Of a stretch of DNA of 19,442 bases, positions 14,391-19,442 are shown piece by piece; positions within the stretch are counted from its first letter, which is position 1, and each line of letters opens with the position of its first letter. Under the pieces are notes generated by a model that searched no databases, had not been told where the DNA came from, and worked only from the letters and a program-made list of their open reading frames with translations. A program made the translations under genes and the position numbers. The DNA is taken from NCBI GenBank assembly GCA_947455385.1, contig CANGNR010000011.1, positions 1 to 19,442 of the forward strand, given 5' to 3'. The stretch comes from Microbacteriaceae bacterium (lineage in GTDB: Bacteria > Actinomycetota > Actinomycetes > Actinomycetales > Microbacteriaceae).

Positions 14391-15299
14391 ATGGCTAAAA
14401 GGCCAGCTGGTCGCTACCGCGCCGACGTAAAACCGAGCATCCTCGACTTCGAACTCAGGTCGCGCGACGCCCACGTGGCAAAGCTTCAGCGCAAGCTGCA
14501 ACTTCAAGAAGAAAAGGCGGAGCGCAAGCGGCTAAAGGCCGAGCGCAAGGCGTTTGAAACCACCGCGCAGAGCGACCCGCAGACCGGTTCGGTCTACGTC
14601 GTGCAGCGTCGCAAGCCGCTGATTAGCGAAAATCACAAGAAGTTCCGCTCGGTCTTGACCATGTCTATTGCGGCCGGTCTGATCACCTGCTTCGGCCTGC
14701 CCGCCTATGCCTTCAACCCCGACCAGACCGCTATGGCCGAGTTCACTTCTTCGAACGCGCAGCAACTGGCCGAGAACGCCGGCAGCCAAAGCATCACGGT
14801 CGCAGCCATCAAGAGCGTGATTTTCGATCGCGGCACCTACAAGTCGGCCACCGAGGCCGAGCTGGCCCGTCAGAACACCCTCAACATTTATCGCAAGTAC
14901 ACGGGCCTCACGGTCGATGATTACCTCGCGAATCCGATTTACAACAAAATCGATGGCGGCAAGGTGCTCAAGGTCGCCGAGCAGTATGTCGGCACTCCGT
15001 ATGTCTTTGGTGGCGAGTCGCCGGCCGGGTTCGATTGCTCGGGCTACGTTGCTTTTGTCTTCTCGCAGTTCGGTGTTGCCTTGCCTCACTCTGTGCGTTC
15101 GCAAGACGCGCTAGGTGCCCTGGTTAGCGAAAAGAATGCGAAGCCCGGCGACCTGGTGGTCTTCAACGACGACAGCCACGATGGCATCTACGCTGGCAAC
15201 GGCCAGTTCTATCACTCGCCTCGACCAGGTGATCAGGTCAAGTTGGCGCCGATCTTCACCCCCGATGTGCATTACGTGCGCATCTTCTCGCAGAAGTAG
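14391..15299 (+). CDS. NlpC/P60 cysteine peptidase, membrane-anchored
   Basis: This 302-residue cell-wall hydrolase probably cleaves peptidoglycan stem peptides outside the membrane. The first 86 residues are cytoplasmic and charged, with a Lys/Glu-rich helical or coiled-coil segment at about 27-56. A single hydrophobic helix (about 87-107, ending LPAYA) is a signal anchor or uncleaved signal. The NlpC/P60 domain occupies about 188-300 with catalytic C216 in FDCSGY, H263 in SHDGIYAGNG and third polar residue H275. Length beyond the domain is due to the long N-terminus. The ATG at 14391 follows a strong GGAGGA (14381-14386); an upstream in-frame GTG at 14364 has no such signal. Substrate specificity and septum localisation are not visible. 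Confidence 0.92.
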   Translation: MAKRPAGRYRADVKPSILDFELRSRDAHVAKLQRKLQLQEEKAERKRLKAERKAFETTAQSDPQTGSVYVVQRRKPLISENHKKFRSVLTMSIAAGLITCFGLPAYAFNPDQTAMAEFTSSNAQQLAENAGSQSITVAAIKSVIFDRGTYKSATEAELARQNTLNIYRKYTGLTVDDYLANPIYNKIDGGKVLKVAEQYVGTPYVFGGESPAGFDCSGYVAFVFSQFGVALPHSVRSQDALGALVSEKNAKPGDLVVFNDDSHDGIYAGNGQFYHSPRPGDQVKLAPIFTPDVHYVRIFSQK

Positions 15300-15396
15300 A
15301 TTGCGCCTGTTTTCTTGGATGCCGCCGCGGCCGCCCAGTTAGCGAAACCGTTACCGAAACGCCAACGTTTCTTTACCGCCAAATTCATCCACCGGT

Positions 15397-15404
15397 CATA
15401 ATCT
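15397..15404 (+). promoter_or_regulatory. Possible -10 for the 32-aa ORF transcript
   Basis: CATAATCT contains two overlapping TA-rich hexamers. It would give a start near 15410 and a leader of about 34 nt before the ATG. The -35 is weak and the spacing long. Confidence 0.4.
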
Positions 15405-15432
15405 GAACCAAAGGTGCCAACGTCAATTGGTT

Positions 15433-15439
15433 AGGAGGT
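15433..15439 (+). promoter_or_regulatory. Strong ribosome binding site of the 32-aa ORF
   Basis: AGGAGGT is complementary to the 16S rRNA 3' end over seven bases and lies 4 nt before the ATG at 15444. It is among the strongest ribosome binding sites in the window and the main support for the small ORF. Confidence 0.8.
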
Positions 15440-15443
15440 CGTT

Positions 15444-15542
15444 ATGAAAATTGAGAGCATGCCTGCCAAGCACGTTTACCAATTCGATCATTTCGCCCAA
15501 CCCTGCCAACTGAGCCTGACTCTTTCGCGTCGTCTTAACTGA
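15444..15542 (+). CDS. Short ORF (32 aa), candidate leader peptide or small protein
   Basis: The reading frame begins MKIESMPAKH and ends LTLSRRLN before TGA. I recognise no family. It has one Cys, two His, several aromatic residues, no membrane helix and no run of a single amino acid of the kind seen in classical attenuators. Support for translation is the AGGAGGT ribosome binding site with 4-nt spacing and a -10 candidate about 40 nt upstream. The last six codons form the left arm and part of the loop of a strong terminator, so ribosome position on this ORF could affect termination ahead of the HNH gene. It may therefore be a leader peptide controlling the downstream gene, or an independent small protein or small RNA unit. 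No homologue could be checked. Confidence 0.6.
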   Translation: MKIESMPAKHVYQFDHFAQPCQLSLTLSRRLN

Positions 15543-15559
15543 CGGCGCGTTTTTTGTTT
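15526..15559 (+). terminator. Strong intrinsic terminator overlapping the 32-aa ORF
   Basis: CGCGTCGTC (15526-15534) pairs with GACGGCGCG (15541-15549) over nine positions with one G-U, loop TTAACT, followed by TTTTTTGTTT. It is the best U-tailed terminator in the window. The left arm is coding sequence and the stop codon straddles the loop and right arm. Confidence 0.92.
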
Positions 15560-15623
15560 AAGCGAGCGTTGGCATCAAAAACCGAAAACTCACAAGCCGT
15601 GTGGGTGAATTCGAAAGGATGAA

Positions 15624-16127
15624 ATGCGCACCTTAGTTTTAAACGCTGGCTACGAACCGCTCGCCGTGGTCTCTTTCAAGCGAGCCCTAATTCTGGTCTT
15701 GAATAACAAGGCCACCGTGCTAGCCGGAGCTCCCGACCGTCAGGTGCACAGCGCCAGACAAGAATTTGCCTTGCCGAGCGTGATTCTCTTGCAGCGCTAT
15801 GTGCGCGTGCCCGGCAGTCGCATAGTTCCCGTTTCTCGCCGTGGGGTTTTGCGCCGCGATCAGTACCGCTGCGCCTATTGCCAGCGCAGCGCCAACACCA
15901 TCGACCACGTTCAGCCAAAGTCGCGCGGGGGCAAAGACACATGGGAGAACCTCGTGGCCTGCTGCCTCAAGTGCAACAACAAGAAGAGCGACAAAACCTT
16001 AGAAGAACTCGGATGGCAGCTGGCGGACTCGCCCCGGATGCCAACCGGCACCGCCTGGCTGGTGCGCGGTGCCGAGAAGATTGAGCCTCAGTGGGACGAG
16101 TTCTTGGCTCTGCCGACGGCGGCATGA
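15624..16127 (+). CDS. HNH endonuclease-family protein
   Basis: This 167-residue protein has a C-terminal HNH nuclease domain: zinc pairs C83/C86 (CAYC) and C114/C117, catalytic H95 in IDHV, N109 in ENLVACC and N118 in CNNKKSDKT. The N-terminal 75 residues (starting MRTLVLNAGYEPLAVV) are the conserved lead-in seen in the free-standing actinobacterial HNH family. The motifs are complete, so nuclease activity is expected; its biological target is not known and it is not obviously part of a mobile element. AAGGA lies 4 nt before the ATG. No convincing promoter is seen between the upstream terminator and this gene, so expression may depend on readthrough from the small ORF transcript. Confidence 0.92.
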   Translation: MRTLVLNAGYEPLAVVSFKRALILVLNNKATVLAGAPDRQVHSARQEFALPSVILLQRYVRVPGSRIVPVSRRGVLRRDQYRCAYCQRSANTIDHVQPKSRGGKDTWENLVACCLKCNNKKSDKTLEELGWQLADSPRMPTGTAWLVRGAEKIEPQWDEFLALPTAA

Positions 16128-16132
16128 CAGAC

Positions 16133-16138
16133 TAGCCT
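16133..16138 (+). promoter_or_regulatory. Possible -10 for the TM2 gene
   Basis: TAGCCT lies just after the HNH stop and would start a transcript near 16145 that includes the GGAGG ribosome binding site (16148-16152). Confidence 0.35.
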
Positions 16139-16158
16139 CGGAAATCTGGAGGAATCTA

Positions 16159-16512
16159 ATGGCAGACGTTTATTGCGCCAACTGCGGCAACCGACTCAGC
16201 GACCAGGCGGTTATGTGCCCGCAGTGCGGTCACCCCACGGGCGTTCAAGCTCCGCAGACCGCTGTTCCCGTCTATGTGCCTGGCGGCAAGTCTCGAATCA
16301 CGGCGGGCGTCCTTGCTTTGCTGGTGGGCGGGCTAGGTGTGCACAAGTTTTACCTTGAAAAGGTCGGGTTTGGCATTCTCTATCTCTTGTTCTCGTGGAC
16401 TTTTGTGCCCAGCATCATCTCGTTTATCGAGGGCATCGTTTACCTCACCCAAACCGATGAGGCCTTCGGCCAGGCTCAGGGCGTTCGAGTCACTCCCGGC
16501 ACCGGGTTCTAA
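16159..16512 (+). CDS. Zinc-ribbon TM2-domain membrane protein
   Basis: This 117-residue protein joins an N-terminal zinc ribbon (C6/C9 and C20/C23 in CANCG and CPQCGHP) to a TM2 domain (about 45-100), two helices joined by the HKFYLEKVGFG segment. TM2 proteins are widespread small membrane proteins of unclear function. The start at ATG 16159 is set by GGAGG six bases upstream and by the zinc ribbon beginning directly after it; an earlier in-frame start would lie inside the HNH gene. It is convergent with tRNA-Arg. Confidence 0.9.
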   Translation: MADVYCANCGNRLSDQAVMCPQCGHPTGVQAPQTAVPVYVPGGKSRITAGVLALLVGGLGVHKFYLEKVGFGILYLLFSWTFVPSIISFIEGIVYLTQTDEAFGQAQGVRVTPGTGF

Positions 16513-16537
16513 AAGGTTTTCTCGCGGCTGCTAACTT

Positions 16538-16613
16538 TGGTGGCCCCGATAGGAATCGAACCTACGACACAAGGTTTAGGAAACCTCTGCTCTATCCACT
16601 GAGCTACGGAGCC
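16538..16613 (-). tRNA. tRNA-Arg (anticodon CCU)
   Basis: On the minus strand the acceptor stem GGCTCCG pairs with CGGGGCC (one G-U), followed by discriminator A and an encoded CCA. The D arm is GCTC/GAGC. The anticodon stem GAGGT/ACCTT encloses loop TTCCTAA, anticodon CCT, reading AGG (Arg). The T arm GTAGG/CCTAT-type with TTCGATT loop is normal. Unlike tRNA-Thr in this window, CCA is encoded. Confidence 0.97.
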
Positions 16614-16624
16614 GGCAAGACCCA

Positions 16625-16630
16625 AATATA
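16625..16630 (-). promoter_or_regulatory. -10 element for tRNA-Arg
   Basis: On the minus strand TATATT lies 11 nt upstream of the mature tRNA 5' end, a normal -10 position. The -35 region around 16648-16653 is weak. Confidence 0.6.
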
Positions 16631-16642
16631 CCCTGTGCTGGG

Positions 16643-16660
16643 CAAGCCTTCGATGGCTTG
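16643..16660. repeat. Inverted repeat between divergent promoters
   Basis: CAAGCC (16643-16648), a 6-nt spacer and GGCTTG (16655-16660) lie between the tRNA-Arg and helicase-like gene promoters. It could be an operator; it could also be chance. Confidence 0.3.
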
Positions 16661-16674
16661 GGGCGGGCCAAAGT

Positions 16675-16680
16675 TAGGCT
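16675..16680 (+). promoter_or_regulatory. -10 element of a probable leaderless promoter (helicase-like gene)
   Basis: TAGGCT ends 6 nt before the ATG at 16687. No Shine-Dalgarno sequence precedes the gene. Fifth case of the same spacing in the window. Confidence 0.5.
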
Positions 16681-16686
16681 TATCGC

Positions 16687-19442
16687 ATGACTGAGCAGAC
16701 CCCGCGAGAAGGCACCTTTGGTGCGGTCGACTGGGATGCGTTGCTGCAAGAAATCCGTGCCATCGGTCTAACCAACCCACTTCTGTTTTTTGAGGCAAAC
16801 GCCTTTGGGCAGATCGACCTCGAGCGCGCACATCCGGGCGGAATGGCCCAGTTTGTCTCTTCTCGATCTGCGACCCTGAGCAACCTCGTGCGCGACCCGC
16901 TCGCGTTTTCTCGCTCGTTTGCGGCGGCCAAACGCATCAAGGCAAAGGCCGATCGCCTTGGCTCAACCACTGGAATCTCGAGCGTTTTCTTGGCTGGCGG
17001 CCTGGTCTCGTTTACATCCAAGGATGGCGACCTTGCGTTGCCGCTGCTGCTCTGGCCTGTCGAGCTGACCGCCAAGGCGAACGACTTCGAGGTGGCGATT
17101 GTCGGCAGCCCGCGAGTGAATCCAGGGCTTGTGCAGACTCTCAAAAACGACTTCGGTGTCGAGCTCGACACCGGCGGCATCCTTGCTACTGCGGCGCAGA
17201 GCGATGACCTGCTTTCGATCGCCGTGCTCGACAAGGTTGCGCAAATCGACGTGCCAGTTGCCCTGAGCACCTCGAGACTTCTCGTAATTACAAATTTCGC
17301 GACCGCGCCAATCGAGCTTGAGGCAAGCCTCGCCAAGCGAGAGACCGCCGTTCTGAAACGACTCGCTGCGAGCGCAGACGCTGCGCAGCCCGTCGAGCTT
17401 GAGCCCGTCAAGGTTGCAGAGCCTTTTCTGGTCTCTGACGCCGACGCCGTTCAGCAGCGGGTGATTTCGCGCGCGGTCGCCGGCCAAAGCTTTGCAGTCG
17501 AAACAATGCCTGGTTGCGGATACCTGCAGACCGCTGTCAATTCCCTGGCCGCAATGGTCATGGCAGGCAAGCGGGTTCTGGTTGTCGCGCCTCGACGCCA
17601 AACCCTCTATGACCTGGCCGATCGATTTGCCGACGTTGGTCTGCCCGGCCTCGTAATTCGAGAAGACAACACCTGGATCGACGCCATCAGTGCCATCTCG
17701 CGCAATGAAAAGGCCCAACCGGCTCAGATCGATGGGGCAAGGCAACGTCGAGCAGAGGCAGAGGCCCGCATCGAGGACTACTTCGACGCGCTCAACCGCC
17801 GTGACCCAGAGGTTGGCTATTCGATTTCTGACGTGCTGTTAAAGCTGGCGCAGCTTTCGGCGATGCCAAAAGCGCCACAGAGCAAGGCGAGAATCGATTC
17901 GGGTCACCTAATGCAGCACGCCGACCGCTCGAAGGCGCTCGAGTTGCTGGCAGAGGCGCAGCGCCTGGGCGAGTTCGACTTTGGTCCGCAAGACACCGCC
18001 TGGTATCAGGCCGAGTTCGATAACTCGGCCGAGGTGGCCCAGATTCTCTCGCTAACCAAGAGACTGCACGAGGATGCATTCGTGCGCCTGGCCGACCTTA
18101 TGCGCGACTACGTCGCCAAGGTTGAGTTCAAGCACGCGACCAGCATCGAAGACTGGGGTGTTTATCTTCGCCTGCTAACCGGCATTCGCGACATCCTAGA
18201 GAGATTTAGGCCGGAGGTCTTTGAGCGCAACCTCGACGACCTGATCCTGGCAACGGCAGCTCGAACCTCGAAGTCTTCGATGCCGGGCAGCAGCCGTCGT
18301 CGACTCAAGAAATTGGCCAAAGAACTGCAGCGTCCCGGCGCGCACATCTCTGATCTGAACGCAATGTTGACTGCCGCCCGCGACTACCGCCAACAGTGGC
18401 AGAGCTATTGCCTAAGTTCGAAACAGCCGCACGTGCCCGGTGGAATCAGCGACGTTCTGGTTGCCTATCAGTCGTTTCACGTCGATCTCGAGAGGGTTCA
18501 GCGCCACCTAGACCCGCAGTCGACCGAACCTGTTTTGGCAAAACTATCGATTGCCGACTTGGCCGTCAAGCTGCGCTCGCTTGCCGAAGACACCGCGGCT
18601 CTGGCCAACCTCGAAGAGCGTGCCGATGTCACAGGGCAGTTGAGAGCTGCCGGGCTTGGCGACGTGGTGCGCGACTTCGGGCGACTGCACGTGAAGCGAG
18701 AGCAGTTGGCGGCAGAGCTAGACCTGGTCTGGTGGCAGAGTGCCCTCGAGCAGTTGATTGCAACCGACGGCAGGCTACTGCGTTATTCGAGCGAGCAGGT
18801 GAATCGACTCGAGGCAGAGTTTGCCGCGGCAGACGCCGAACTAGTGCGCTCTGGAGCCGGCGCCCTTTCGGCTGAGCTGTCGAAGAGTTGGCACAAGGCG
18901 ATCGAGTCCAATGCCACCGAAAAGCAGCTGCTGCGTTCGTTGCTCAAGTCTGACAAGACTGTGTCGGGTCGAACCCTCGCCGAGGCAGCGCCAGGTGTCT
19001 GGAAGGCGCTGGCGCCTGTGGTCATGAGCTCACCGTTCGAGGTGCACAAGGTAGTAGCGCCGGATGAGATTTTCGATGCCGTGTTCGTCTTGGATGCCGC
19101 AGGCACGAGCGTTGCCGAAAACCTTGTTGCGCTGACAAGGGCCGAGCAAGTCATTGCCTGGGGAGACGATGCAATCGCCGCCGCCACGGGTTTTGAAATC
19201 GAATGCTCGGCTTCGGGCGCAGAGGTCGACTCGGAGTCGCGAAGCGTTTATCAAGAAATGCGAGACCGCTTTGGTCTCGAGACTCTGGCGGTCAACTGGC
19301 GGCAGGGCGGCCAATCTCTTGGTCAATTCGTAAACCGCGAGTTCTATCAAAATCGCATGGAAATCTGGCCGACGGCGGCCGATTTCGCCGGCGAATCCAG
19401 CGTGACGCTGGACGTGATCGAACAGGGCAACAGGGCCGCCAC
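16687..19442 (+). CDS. DUF4011/SF1-helicase-like protein, 3' end outside window
   Basis: An open frame runs from this ATG to the window edge (918 complete codons), so the protein is large and its C-terminus is not seen. The N-terminus (WDALLQEIR, then LTNPLLFF and LERAHPGG) resembles the DUF4011-type start of actinobacterial superfamily 1 helicase-like proteins. The ATPase lobe begins at about 262, but the Walker A position reads MPGCGYLQT (274-282), where GTGKS/T would be expected, and the Walker B region reads FDAVFVLDAAGTS (796-808) instead of a DE-containing motif. A long, partly coiled insert lies between. The first motor half therefore looks unable to hydrolyse ATP in the usual way; helicase motifs further on may lie outside. 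It is probably leaderless. Family assignment is by pattern memory. Confidence 0.75.
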   Translation, partial: MTEQTPREGTFGAVDWDALLQEIRAIGLTNPLLFFEANAFGQIDLERAHPGGMAQFVSSRSATLSNLVRDPLAFSRSFAAAKRIKAKADRLGSTTGISSVFLAGGLVSFTSKDGDLALPLLLWPVELTAKANDFEVAIVGSPRVNPGLVQTLKNDFGVELDTGGILATAAQSDDLLSIAVLDKVAQIDVPVALSTSRLLVITNFATAPIELEASLAKRETAVLKRLAASADAAQPVELEPVKVAEPFLVSDADAVQQRVISRAVAGQSFAVETMPGCGYLQTAVNSLAAMVMAGKRVLVVAPRRQTLYDLADRFADVGLPGLVIREDNTWIDAISAISRNEKAQPAQIDGARQRRAEAEARIEDYFDALNRRDPEVGYSISDVLLKLAQLSAMPKAPQSKARIDSGHLMQHADRSKALELLAEAQRLGEFDFGPQDTAWYQAEFDNSAEVAQILSLTKRLHEDAFVRLADLMRDYVAKVEFKHATSIEDWGVYLRLLTGIRDILERFRPEVFERNLDDLILATAARTSKSSMPGSSRRRLKKLAKELQRPGAHISDLNAMLTAARDYRQQWQSYCLSSKQPHVPGGISDVLVAYQSFHVDLERVQRHLDPQSTEPVLAKLSIADLAVKLRSLAEDTAALANLEERADVTGQLRAAGLGDVVRDFGRLHVKREQLAAELDLVWWQSALEQLIATDGRLLRYSSEQVNRLEAEFAAADAELVRSGAGALSAELSKSWHKAIESNATEKQLLRSLLKSDKTVSGRTLAEAAPGVWKALAPVVMSSPFEVHKVVAPDEIFDAVFVLDAAGTSVAENLVALTRAEQVIAWGDDAIAAATGFEIECSASGAEVDSESRSVYQEMRDRFGLETLAVNWRQGGQSLGQFVNREFYQNRMEIWPTAADFAGESSVTLDVIEQGNRAA

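Larger units (their letters stand above)
15300..15443 (+). other. Intergenic region upstream of the small ORF
   Basis: This stretch holds no gene. GAAACG-CCAA-CGTTTC (15356-15371) is a perfect inverted repeat followed by TTT, either a weak terminator for the NlpC/P60 gene or an operator. A -10 candidate, CATAAT/TAATCT, lies at 15397-15404, with TTTACC (15372-15377) as a distant -35. GCCAACGT occurs twice, at 15361-15368 and 15416-15423. Transcription from the -10 would begin around 15410. Confidence 0.5.

Noticed and set aside
16538..16613. tRNA-Arg(CCU) as an integration site for a mobile element
   Set aside because: No integrase gene and no repeat of the tRNA 3' end are present in the window.
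16680..17745. Two long minus-strand frames opposite the start of the helicase-like gene
   Set aside because: The plus-strand frame is open for over 900 codons with recognisable helicase-like segments; the antisense frames overlap each other and show no motifs.

Overview
The window reads as chromosomal core DNA of an actinobacterium, most likely a compact-genome member of Microbacteriaceae (inference). The evidence is the combination of gene families: an actinobacterial XPB-type helicase beside its Helicase_C_3 partner, DUF3027 behind an extended cold-shock-domain protein, DUF2530 with an actinobacterial-type serC, a DtxR/IdeR regulator, an orphan WXG100 protein, and a groEL without groES under CIRCE control. 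Many genes also appear to be leaderless. I see no insertion sequence, prophage, CRISPR array or foreign-looking block.

Layout. 65-1427 (+): tRNA-Thr(UGU), an isochorismatase-family hydrolase whose ATG begins one base after the tRNA, then a Tat-exported NodB-type polysaccharide deacetylase. 1453-1854 (-): msrB. 1911-4670 (+): a membrane-anchored LytR_C-domain protein, cspA with a long structured leader, and groEL behind two tandem CIRCE-type operators. 4766-7358 (-): a WXG100 protein and a histidine kinase/response regulator pair. 7421-11193 (-): the XPB-like helicase, its Helicase_C_3 partner and a two-helix membrane protein. 11267-12269 (+): the extended cold-shock-domain protein and DUF3027, translationally coupled. 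12159-13498 (-): serC and DUF2530; the 3' end of DUF2530 overlaps DUF3027 antisense by 111 nt. 13572-16512 (+): DtxR/IdeR, an NlpC/P60 protein, a free-standing 32-codon ORF ending inside a strong terminator, an HNH protein and a TM2-domain protein. 16538-16613 (-): tRNA-Arg(CCU). 16687 to the window end (+): a large DUF4011/SF1-helicase-like protein with degenerate ATPase motifs, cut by the window edge.

How they fit. Most of this is housekeeping: protein quality control (groEL, msrB), RNA chaperoning (two cold-shock-domain proteins), DNA maintenance (XPB pair), envelope work (deacetylase, NlpC/P60, LytR_C, two-component system), serine synthesis and metal sensing. The most unusual points are the orphan small ORF/terminator unit upstream of the HNH gene, the shared module in the two adjacent helicase-locus proteins, the tandem CIRCE elements, the tRNA/CDS abutment, and a recurrent TANNNT-N6-ATG start architecture at five genes.
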